This document shows, piece by piece, positions 8,967-15,307 of a stretch of 64,000 nt of DNA; within the stretch, counting starts at the first letter, position 1; each line of letters begins with the position of its first letter. Origin of the DNA: Lysinibacillus sp. ZYM-1 (lineage in GTDB: Bacteria > Bacillota > Bacilli > Bacillales_A > Planococcaceae); assembly GCF_001308875.1 (NCBI RefSeq), contig NZ_KQ465115.1, forward strand, positions 62,001 through 126,000. Direction: 5' to 3'. The notes under the pieces were generated by a model. That model saw only the letters and a list, made by a program, of their open reading frames with translations. It ran no database searches and was not told the DNA's origin. A program made the position numbers and the translations under genes.

Positions 8967-10547
8967 TTACTCGACAGTGACACCTTCAAATCTAAAGCGG
9001 CCATCATGTGGTGGTTGGAAACCTTTTATTCGTTTATTCACTCCGTATATTTCTACCTCGGAATATAGATTTACTTCAGTAGCCTCTTCATATAAGACTT
9101 CTGTTAGTTCTTTAAAAACTTTTTGTCTTTCGTCATTATCAATAGTGGCACGCTCTGCTGCTAATAATTGTTCTACTTTTTCATTTTTAAAAGATGGGTT
9201 CCAGAATTCGCCCTCGTGATACATTAAATAAGCTGTATTATCAAAGTCCAGAGTCCATCCACCCCAGCCATTTTTATACATATGTCCAGCTTTTCCTTGC
9301 GGTATTAACTCTGATTGGAATGTAGTATTTTCCACACTATTAATCGAAGCTTTTAATCCAACTTCTTCTAAGTAAAACGCTACTGCTTGCGCAATCTCTT
9401 TAAATGTTCCATCAGTACCTGGAATAAAGAACTCTAGTGTTGTACCTTCAGGAATGTTCGCTTCAGCCAATAGTTTTTTTGCTTTTTCAGGATCATATGG
9501 ATATGGCTCTAAATCTTTGTTATAACCAAACGATAAATTACTTTGGAAAGAGCTAATAAGATTCCCATAGCCAGCTAAAATTTCTTTTACAATTGTTTCT
9601 TTATCGATAGCATAGTTAATAGCTTGACGAACACGTACATCATCAACTGGCTCTTGCGCTGTATCAAAACGAATGGAATAAGCTGTAGGAGTTGACACAT
9701 CCATTAATTCAATAAAGTCAGTTCCTTCTGCTGTTGCAGCTTGTGAAACTTCTAAACGTGTCATAATATCAATATTTCCTGTTTGTAATTCTGCAAGTGC
9801 TGTTGCTGTTTCTGGGATAACTTTAAATGTTACTTTATCTAATTTAACAGCATCTTTATTCCAATAATCTTCATAGCGTTCAATAACCACTTGTTTATCA
9901 CGTTGATAATCTGTCATTTTAAATGGACCAGTACCAACAGGTTTCATATCAAAATTCTCTGCTCCCTGTTCTTGAATATATTTAGGTGGTACGATTACAG
10001 CACCATATCCTGATAGTTTTGTTAGTAATACTGGATCTATAGAATTTAAGTGCATAGTTACTTCATATTCACCAGTTACTTCAACATTGTCGATCGAAGT
10101 ATAGTTTGAATATTGAGGACCTTTTTGACCTTCATCACCTAGCAAACGATCAAAAGTAAATTTAACTGCTTCCGCATTAAATGGTTCCCCATTATGGAAG
10201 GTAACACCTTGTCGTAGTTGAAATACAATTGTTTTTTCATCTTTATATTCCCAAGATTCCGCTAACCCTGGTTGAATTTCTAAATCTAAAGAACGGCTTA
10301 CTAATCCTTCAAATACCGAAGTTGCTACCGTACTCCAAGAAAGTAAAAAGGTATCAATTGGATCCCAGTTTTGGGGATCTCCTGCCACACGAATAGCTAA
10401 TTCATTACCACGTTTTACGGCAGAGTTTTCGCCAGAATATTTGCTACTATTTTTACTGTCGTTTTTTGTCGATGTGCCGCCACTACATGCTGACAAAATA
10501 ATCATCATGCATACAAGTAATAGCGCTATCCATTTCTGTTTCTTCAT
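8967..10547 (-). CDS. Peptide ABC transporter substrate-binding lipoprotein (DppA/OppA family)
   Basis: 526 residues with a lipoprotein signal: basic start, hydrophobic stretch and the lipobox LSAC near residue 21, followed by a Ser/Gly/Asn-rich linker. The mature part is a family 5 solute-binding protein: WEYKDEKTIVFQLRQGVTFHNGEPFNAEAVKFTFDRL near residue 100, then VGTGPFKM and FDTAQEPVDDVRVRQAINYAIDKE. It captures peptides at the outer membrane face for the two permeases. The gene lies 31 bases downstream of iclR. Given the intracellular enzymes in the operon, the predicted ligands are pyroglutamyl-containing or related peptides. This is inference from context, since specificity is not readable from sequence. 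Confidence 0.93.
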   Translation of the reverse strand: MKKQKWIALLLVCMMIILSACSGGTSTKNDSKNSSKYSGENSAVKRGNELAIRVAGDPQNWDPIDTFLLSWSTVATSVFEGLVSRSLDLEIQPGLAESWEYKDEKTIVFQLRQGVTFHNGEPFNAEAVKFTFDRLLGDEGQKGPQYSNYTSIDNVEVTGEYEVTMHLNSIDPVLLTKLSGYGAVIVPPKYIQEQGAENFDMKPVGTGPFKMTDYQRDKQVVIERYEDYWNKDAVKLDKVTFKVIPETATALAELQTGNIDIMTRLEVSQAATAEGTDFIELMDVSTPTAYSIRFDTAQEPVDDVRVRQAINYAIDKETIVKEILAGYGNLISSFQSNLSFGYNKDLEPYPYDPEKAKKLLAEANIPEGTTLEFFIPGTDGTFKEIAQAVAFYLEEVGLKASINSVENTTFQSELIPQGKAGHMYKNGWGGWTLDFDNTAYLMYHEGEFWNPSFKNEKVEQLLAAERATIDNDERQKVFKELTEVLYEEATEVNLYSEVEIYGVNKRIKGFQPPHDGRFRFEGVTVE

Positions 10548-10578
10548 AATTGTTCATCCCCTTTTGTATTTGTGCTAT

Positions 10579-11370
10579 TTATACGCCATAAGGATATGGC
10601 ATCGAATAACCTAGTTCAGTAGATATTAAAGCAGCAGTTTCCCACAGTCCTTCTAAAAATGTATTAATTTTTTCTTGCGGTAATAGAGATTCTATCCCAG
10701 CTATACTAATGGAGTATTCTACTCTTCGATCACTATTAAAAATCGGCACCGCTATTGATACAGTTCCTTCTTCCAATTCTGACACGCTGTAGGCATAACC
10801 ATTTTTCTTTCCAAAATCAATTAATTCAGAGATTTCTTCGTCCGTATGGGGGGTTCCACTCGCATATTTTTTTCGAGGTTTTTGTAGTACCTCGCCTATT
10901 TTTTCTTCAGATTGAAAAGATAAAAGAATACGTGAGCAAGCACCTGCGTAAAGTGGTGCTCTTCTTCCCACTCTTGTATATAATAGAACAGGTTTTAGAC
11001 TTTCTATTTTTTCAATGTAAAGGCCATCTGTTTCATCCAGTACAACTAATTGAACAGCCAAATCAAATTTCTGTTGTAACATTTTCATATATGGTATTGC
11101 CAAAGAACGAATTTCAATTGAATTAGCCGCTATCGCTCCTAATTCAATTAGTTTATTCCCCAGTAAATAATGGTCACTTAAAATTAACTGTCCACCACTT
11201 TGAACATATGGACGTTTTAAAACACCTAAATCCGTAAATGTTTTCAAAAATCTATGTAAGGTCGGTTTAGGGATATCTGTTTCAATTGCTAGTTCGTCTA
11301 ACCGCCAAGAAGGTTTTTCTTCAGTAAATAACGTTAAAATGTTGATACCTTTTTCCAATGTTTTACTCAT
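10579..11370 (-). CDS. IclR-family transcriptional regulator
   Basis: 263 residues with the IclR plan: an N-terminal winged helix-turn-helix (SKTLEKGINILTLFTEEK through TLHRFLKTFTDLGVLKR, about residues 1-60), then an effector-binding domain of about 180 residues with GRRAPLYAGACSRILLSF. Its ATG overlaps the TGA of the upstream ATPase gene by four bases, so it is translated with the transporter and is probably autoregulatory. IclR proteins bind small organic acids or amino-acid derivatives. A pathway intermediate such as 5-oxoproline or a pyroglutamyl peptide is the natural candidate inducer here, by inference. A candidate operator lies at the start of the operon. Confidence 0.93.
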   Translation of the reverse strand: MSKTLEKGINILTLFTEEKPSWRLDELAIETDIPKPTLHRFLKTFTDLGVLKRPYVQSGGQLILSDHYLLGNKLIELGAIAANSIEIRSLAIPYMKMLQQKFDLAVQLVVLDETDGLYIEKIESLKPVLLYTRVGRRAPLYAGACSRILLSFQSEEKIGEVLQKPRKKYASGTPHTDEEISELIDFGKKNGYAYSVSELEEGTVSIAVPIFNSDRRVEYSISIAGIESLLPQEKINTFLEGLWETAALISTELGYSMPYPYGV

Positions 11371-12344
11371 GTTAATCGCTCCATTTGTTCTTCATAAAGT
11401 AAACAAGAAACTTCATGTTGGTCACCAATTTTTTTTAATTCTGGAGATGTCACTTTACAAATTTCCATACAATTTGGACACCGTGTATGGAAGGTGCAAC
11501 CTGATGGTGGATTTGCTGGATTTGGAACATCTCCGCTAAGCACAATTCGTTCCTTTACTTTTGAAGGATGAGATTTGGGTAATGCTGATAACAATGCTTT
11601 CGTGTATGGATGTTTAGGATTATTAAATAATTCATGTTTGTCAGCCATTTCCACTAACTTACCTAAGTACATCACGCCTATACGATCACAAAAATGATGC
11701 ACAACACTTAAATCATGGGATATAAAAATATAGGTTAGGTTCATTTCCTTTTTTAAGTCTTTCATTATATTCAATACTTGAGATTGAATGGATACATCAA
11801 GTGCAGATACTGGTTCATCTGCAACAATCAATTTTGGATTCGACACTAGTGCTCTTGCAATTCCAATTCGCTGTCTTTGGCCACCTGAAAATTCATGTGG
11901 AAAACGTTCTAGCTGCTTTTGTGTAAGACCAACCTGTTTGGCTACCTCATAAACACGTTGTTTCCGTTCTTCCTTTGTACCAATTCCAAAATTCACTAAA
12001 GGTTCTTCAATTATTTTAAAAACCTTCATACGTGGATTAAGTGACGAAAAAGGATCCTGGAAAATTATTTGCATATCACGACGTTTTTGTCGTACCTCTT
12101 TTGGGCTAAGAGTAGCTATATTTTCTCCATTCAGCAAAATTTCACCTTCAGTAGGTGTAAGAAGTTGAATTAACGTTTTGCCCATTGTGGACTTTCCACA
12201 CCCTGACTCTCCGACAATCCCTAAAACTTCACCCTCGTTTACAAAAAATGACACATCATCTACTGCTTTTAAATTCCCCGAACGTGATCCTTTTACTGAG
12301 AAATACTTCTTTAAATGCTTAACTTCTAACAGTGGACTGCCCAT
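11367..12344 (-). CDS. Peptide ABC transporter ATP-binding protein (DppF/OppF type)
   Basis: 325 residues. Walker [13 protein letters not shown] lies near residue 45, and the family-typical MQIIFQDPFSSLNPRM, the signature FSGGQRQRIGIARAL, Walker B LIVADEPVSALD and the switch His in FISHD follow. The C-terminal oligopeptide-ABC tail contains CTFHTRCPNCMEIC. An earlier start at 12377 lies inside the upstream gene; ATG 12344 has GGAGGGA at six-base spacing. It overlaps the upstream ATPase gene by 26 bases and the downstream iclR by four. It powers peptide import with its DppD-like partner. Confidence 0.95.
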   Translation of the reverse strand: MGSPLLEVKHLKKYFSVKGSRSGNLKAVDDVSFFVNEGEVLGIVGESGCGKSTMGKTLIQLLTPTEGEILLNGENIATLSPKEVRQKRRDMQIIFQDPFSSLNPRMKVFKIIEEPLVNFGIGTKEERKQRVYEVAKQVGLTQKQLERFPHEFSGGQRQRIGIARALVSNPKLIVADEPVSALDVSIQSQVLNIMKDLKKEMNLTYIFISHDLSVVHHFCDRIGVMYLGKLVEMADKHELFNNPKHPYTKALLSALPKSHPSKVKERIVLSGDVPNPANPPSGCTFHTRCPNCMEICKVTSPELKKIGDQHEVSCLLYEEQMERLT

Positions 12345-13332
12345 TGACAATCCCTCCTCCCACATCATCTTTTTCATATAACCAGCATCTTACTGTGCTA
12401 CCGATAGACGTTGTAAATAGCTCCGGCTTCTTTTTACATTTTTCAGTGGCAAATTCACATCGGTCAAAAAACCTACAACCTGACGGCATATCGGATGGCG
12501 ACGGTACCACTCCTTCGATAGACGGCAGATACTCTTGTTCTGTCTCAATATCCGGCAATGAGTTTAGTAACCCTTTGGTATATGGATGAAGAGGATGATC
12601 AAATAAATCCAATACATTTGCTTCTTCAACTATTTCACCCGCATACATCACAATCACTTTCTCACATATTTCAGCAACAACACCAAGATCATGGGTAATT
12701 AAAATGATGGACATGTCTAGTTTTTCTTGAATGTCTTTCATTAAATCTAGGATTTGTGCTTGAATAGTTACATCTAAGGCTGTAGTAGGCTCATCTGCGA
12801 TTAATATTTCTGGTCCACAAGCCAATGCCATAGCGATCATAACCCGTTGCCGCATTCCGCCAGATAATTGGTGGGGATATTCATTCACTACTTTATCCGG
12901 ACGAGGAATACCAACGAGACGGAGCATATCAACTGCACGCTCTCGTGCCTCTTTTTTTGAAATATTTTCATGGCTATGAATCATTTCAATGATTTGTGAG
13001 CCAACTTTATATACTGGATTAAGAGAGCTCATCGGTTCCTGAAATATCATTGAAATTTTTTTCCCACGAATCTTTCGCCATTCCTTCTTCAATTTTTTAT
13101 TAATTTGTTTTTGATCTATGTAAATTTCCCCACTTTGCCAATCAACCCCAGTAGGCAATAATCCCATAAGAGATAGTGATGTCATACTCTTTCCACAGCC
13201 AGATTCCCCTACAATCCCCAATGTTTTTCCTTTTTCAAGTTGAAATGACACCCCATTGACAATGGCAATATCTTTTTTATTTTGTTGAATACCTATTTTC
13301 AAATCTTTTACTTCTAAAATATTCAATCCCAT
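12319..13332 (-). CDS. Peptide ABC transporter ATP-binding protein (DppD/OppD type)
   Basis: 337 residues and first gene of the operon. Walker [32 protein letters not shown], signature [15 protein letters not shown], Walker [15 protein letters not shown] and [11 protein letters not shown] are all present. The C-terminal peptide-transporter tail has cysteines in [15 protein letters not shown]. The ATG is preceded by GGAGGGGG. Putting both ATPase genes and the regulator before the binding protein and permeases is a less common order for a Dpp-type operon. It is the nucleotide-binding partner of the following ATPase. Confidence 0.95.
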   Translation of the reverse strand: MGLNILEVKDLKIGIQQNKKDIAIVNGVSFQLEKGKTLGIVGESGCGKSMTSLSLMGLLPTGVDWQSGEIYIDQKQINKKLKKEWRKIRGKKISMIFQEPMSSLNPVYKVGSQIIEMIHSHENISKKEARERAVDMLRLVGIPRPDKVVNEYPHQLSGGMRQRVMIAMALACGPEILIADEPTTALDVTIQAQILDLMKDIQEKLDMSIILITHDLGVVAEICEKVIVMYAGEIVEEANVLDLFDHPLHPYTKGLLNSLPDIETEQEYLPSIEGVVPSPSDMPSGCRFFDRCEFATEKCKKKPELFTTSIGSTVRCWLYEKDDVGGGIVNGQSTVRS

Positions 13333-13355
13333 TTTTACCCCCTCCGTTCCAAAAT

Positions 13356-13372
13356 ATGAAACGCGATTCCAT
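13356..13372 (-). promoter_or_regulatory. Candidate IclR operator at the start of the peptide operon
   Basis: The imperfect dyad ATGAAAC-GCG-ATTCCAT (five of seven positions symmetric) lies just downstream of the predicted transcription start and ~25 bases before the first ATG. The position suits repression by the IclR protein encoded in the operon. There is no direct support for binding. Confidence 0.35.
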
Positions 13373-13380
13373 TTTTTAAA

Positions 13381-13410
13381 ATCTTATCAGAAATTACTTG
13401 CATATTTCAA
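13381..13410 (-). promoter_or_regulatory. Candidate sigma-A promoter of the peptide operon
   Basis: On the minus strand TTGAAA (13405-13410) and TAAGAT (13381-13386) are separated by 18 bases, about 50 bases before the first ATPase gene. The flanking ~130 bases (to 13544) are AT-rich with no gene. Confidence 0.5.
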
Positions 13411-13544
13411 TAGTTTTCAGAAAAAAATAAATATTCTATTTAATATAATTATTTCAGGAAAATAATTAATTTGTCTCAAATTTGTTTGTTAATAAGCAAA
13501 CTAACCCTACTTCCTTCCAGAAAAAAATTTTTAAAAAACAAAAA

Positions 13545-13578
13545 AAGCATGGCCCCGAGTTCTTCTCGGACCATGCTT
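13545..13578 (-). terminator. Strong terminator of the 29-residue peptide transcript
   Basis: AAGCATGG and CCGAG pair with CTCGG and CCATGCTT around a short loop. On the minus strand the stem is followed by a long T-rich tract. It sits 24 bases after the small ORF stop, making that transcript monocistronic. Confidence 0.85.
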
Positions 13579-13601
13579 AAAGTACTTTAATGGACAATTT
13601 C

Positions 13602-13691
13602 TTATTTCAAATGTGCAGTCGCCTGTTTCATGACGTATTTCCCTACTCCAATATAAATCGCTACAGCTGTTCCAATCAATACGAATGTCAT
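13602..13691 (-). CDS. 29-residue single-span membrane peptide under a Fur-type promoter
   Basis: The ORF encodes MTFVLIGTAVAIYIGVGKYV followed by MKQATAHLK. It has one hydrophobic helix from about residue 2 to 16 and a short basic tail. An AAGGAG site lies nine bases before the ATG. It has its own promoter with a Fur-like box over the start site and its own strong terminator, giving an expected transcript of about 230 bases. I do not recognise the peptide. The setting suggests an iron-limitation-induced membrane peptide, perhaps a small regulator or subunit of a membrane complex. The transcript could also act as a small RNA with a coding function. The gene is too short for ordinary gene finders, but the signals around it are strong. 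Confidence 0.7.
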   Translation of the reverse strand: MTFVLIGTAVAIYIGVGKYVMKQATAHLK

Positions 13692-13758
13692 CGCTGACCG
13701 CTCCTTTTCATATAAATTAATCTTTTTCTATTTGACTTTCTGACCATTACATTGAATT

Positions 13759-13773
13759 TGAAAATCATTCTCA
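13759..13773 (-). promoter_or_regulatory. Fur box (7-1-7 type)
   Basis: TGAAAATCATTCTCA matches the Bacillus Fur/PerR-type 7-1-7 consensus TGATAAT-N-ATTATCA at 12 of 14 informative positions. It begins five bases past the -10 element of the small-peptide promoter and so covers the start site, as expected for repression by an iron-bound regulator. PerR and Zur boxes are similar and cannot be fully excluded. Confidence 0.65.
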
Positions 13774-13778
13774 TTCAT

Positions 13779-13807
13779 ATATTATAAATTTCACGTTAAT
13801 TCGTCAA
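13779..13807 (-). promoter_or_regulatory. Sigma-A promoter of the 29-residue peptide gene
   Basis: On the minus strand TTGACG (13802-13807) and TAATAT (13779-13784) are separated by exactly 17 bases. The predicted start near 13772 leaves a leader of about 80 bases before the ATG. Confidence 0.65.
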
Positions 13808-13817
13808 GACGTACTTT

Positions 13818-13845
13818 CATCTTACCCTTTTTACATGGTAAGATG
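13818..13845 (+). promoter_or_regulatory. Perfect 9-bp inverted repeat upstream of cheX
   Basis: CATCTTACC and GGTAAGATG are separated by ten bases, 27 bases before the cheX start. No T-run follows, so it is an operator or leader hairpin rather than a terminator. I do not recognise the site. No convincing promoter for cheX could be assigned around it. Confidence 0.45.
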
Positions 13846-13872
13846 TAGAAAAGTCGGAAAAAGGATGCGGTA

Positions 13873-14337
13873 ATGATGAGTAATTCGAAGTACTTTCAAA
13901 CTATTTTAAACGGGACAATTCACGCTTTAAAATCAATTCTTCCTATGGATATAGAAGTAAAGTCGCCTAGTATTATTTCTGAACCCTTTCAACAGCAACA
14001 AATGGGTGTATTGATTGGTTTAATCGGAGATTTAAAGGGTCGCGTCATCATTGATTCCTCTCCCGAAGTGTTCAGTGGGATCGGTAGTACCATGTTTGGT
14101 ATGCCGCTTGAAGGAGAAATGCTAGAATCCTTTACAGGAGAATTTGGTAACATGATTGCTGGAAATTTATGTACAGCCGTTGGGCAAGAAAGCTTAGAAA
14201 TTGACATTACTCCACCAACTGTGATGGTCGGCAATACAAAATTATATGGCTTTGAAAAAGCATTTGCTCTCCCTGTCTCAGTCCCAAACGTTGGTGCACT
14301 AACAGTTCTATTAACGATTGAGGAAGAAGTAGAATAG
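13873..14337 (+). CDS. cheX: CheX-type chemotaxis phosphatase
   Basis: 154 residues of the CheC/CheX/FliY fold. The phosphatase signature ExxxN occurs in the segment ESFTGEFGNMIAGNLC (about residues 82-97), and only one such motif is present, as in CheX. Such proteins dephosphorylate CheY-P in the cytoplasm and help reset motor bias. No chemotaxis gene is nearby, so it is a stand-alone locus. Two ATG codons overlap (13873, 13876) behind AAAGGATG. Related single-domain proteins also act on other response regulators, so CheY is the likely but unproven partner. Confidence 0.85.
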   Translation: MMSNSKYFQTILNGTIHALKSILPMDIEVKSPSIISEPFQQQQMGVLIGLIGDLKGRVIIDSSPEVFSGIGSTMFGMPLEGEMLESFTGEFGNMIAGNLCTAVGQESLEIDITPPTVMVGNTKLYGFEKAFALPVSVPNVGALTVLLTIEEEVE

Positions 14338-14497
14338 AAAGCTAGTTTATAAGACTATGCCAAATAAGACATTGTATGCAAGAGCATACTGCTTTTATGT
14401 ACAGAATTTCCCATTCGCCTACAAGAAGTGATAAAGAAGGTTCTGCCTTCCTTCAAATCTATTGTTTTTATTAAAAAAAAGCTAAATACAATAATTA

Positions 14498-14538
14498 AAC
14501 AAGCTATCTCAATGACTTTTGAGATGGCTTGTTTTTTT
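14498..14538 (+). terminator. Terminator downstream of cheX
   Basis: AACAAGC-ATCTCAA pairs with TTGAGAT-GCTTGTT and is followed by seven T. The 160 bases between cheX and this hairpin hold no ORF; a small hairpin GTATGC-AAGA-GCATAC lies near 14374-14389. Confidence 0.85.
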
Positions 14539-14583
14539 CTCTCTTCAATTCTTCACACTTTCTTCACATAATTTGCGTAGATG

Positions 14584-14599
14584 TGTGATTTTTTTCACA
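14584..14599 (+). promoter_or_regulatory. FNR/CRP-family box of the ba3 oxidase operon
   Basis: TGTGATTTTTTTCACA is a perfect TGTGA-N6-TCACA palindrome. Its centre (14591.5) is 41.5 bases upstream of the start predicted from the TATGAT element, the class II activator position. Rex uses a related sequence (TTGTGAA-N4-TTCACAA); this site matches Rex less well and lies where an activator would bind. Confidence 0.7.
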
Positions 14600-14620
14600 T
14601 CTAAATGAATTGGATTTTTA

Positions 14621-14626
14621 TATGAT
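14621..14626 (+). promoter_or_regulatory. -10 element of the ba3 oxidase promoter
   Basis: TATGAT, with no good -35 hexamer at the expected place. That is the usual architecture when an activator bound at -41.5 replaces -35 recognition. Predicted start about 14633. Confidence 0.6.
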
Positions 14627-14668
14627 GACAGTAAGAAACACCACAATAAAAGCGTAGGAGGAGCAAAA

Positions 14669-14791
14669 ATGGCAAACAAAAAGAAGTCAGATGAGAATTT
14701 AAAAGGTTCACTCTATGCAGTTTTTGGAGTAGGTATCGTCATTATTTTACTTTGGGTGTACTGCTTTGATTTGTTCATTGGACGGTTTTAA
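14669..14791 (+). CDS. Cytochrome c oxidase subunit IIa (ba3-type, 40 residues)
   Basis: A 40-residue ORF: a charged start (MANKKKSDENLKGS) then one transmembrane helix (LYAVFGVGIVIILLWVYCF) and a short tail. Size, topology and position directly before subunit II match subunit IIa of ba3/b(o/a)3 oxidases of Thermus and Geobacillus, where it supplies a helix missing from the short subunit II. GGAGGAG lies five bases before the ATG, and the subunit II gene starts 24 bases after its stop. Confidence 0.85.
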   Translation: MANKKKSDENLKGSLYAVFGVGIVIILLWVYCFDLFIGRF

Positions 14792-14815
14792 TCTACGAAG
14801 AAGGGACAGAAACAT

Positions 14816-15307
14816 ATGCACATACATAAGTATGAGAAGTATTGGCTTGTGTTCGGGGTTGCTACTTTAGTCGCATTCCTAATCATTCTCGGTATCGGAG
14901 CGTTTCATCAAGGCTCCCACCCGAACAATGGTAAAAAAACACTAGATTACGAGAAAGTGAAAGAAACAGCACCTTTTGATAATCCAGGTGTCCATAAGGT
15001 AGAGGGCAAAGATTGGGATTATGAAGTGGTAGTAATAGCTTCTGCATTCAATTATAATCCTCCACAAATTGAGGTGCCACTGGGTGCAAAAGTAAAATTC
15101 ATCGCGACAAGCGAGGATGTTATGCACGGATTTCAGGTTGCAGGTACGAATATCAACATGATGCTTGAACCTGGTTATATTTCTGAATATGTAACAGAAG
15201 TAAACAAAGTAGGCGAGTTTTTAATCGTATGTAATGAGTATTGTGGTACAGGACATACGATGATGCACTCTATGCTAAAGGTGGTGGATTCAAATGAGTC
15301 ACACTAA
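14816..15307 (+). CDS. cbaB: Cytochrome c oxidase subunit II, ba3-type (CuA protein)
   Basis: 163 residues: one N-terminal transmembrane helix (about residues 12-31) and an extracytoplasmic cupredoxin domain. The binuclear CuA site is complete: a His in EDVMHGFQ and the C-x3-C-x3-H-x2-M motif in CNEYCGTGHTMMHSM. It takes electrons from cytochrome c. Its short length and single helix are typical of B-family oxidases and differ from the two-helix A-family CtaC. The 3' end overlaps the subunit I gene by 14 bases. Confidence 0.93.
   Translation: MHIHKYEKYWLVFGVATLVAFLIILGIGAFHQGSHPNNGKKTLDYEKVKETAPFDNPGVHKVEGKDWDYEVVVIASAFNYNPPQIEVPLGAKVKFIATSEDVMHGFQVAGTNINMMLEPGYISEYVTEVNKVGEFLIVCNEYCGTGHTMMHSMLKVVDSNESH

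Noticed and set aside
13879-14337. Reading cheX as CheC or FliY
   Set aside because: Only one ExxxN phosphatase motif and no flagellar switch domain, so the single-motif CheX form fits better.
14584-14599. Rex repressor site
   Set aside because: Outer positions deviate from TTGTGAA/TTCACAA and the placement at -41.5 favours an activator, though Rex is not fully excluded.
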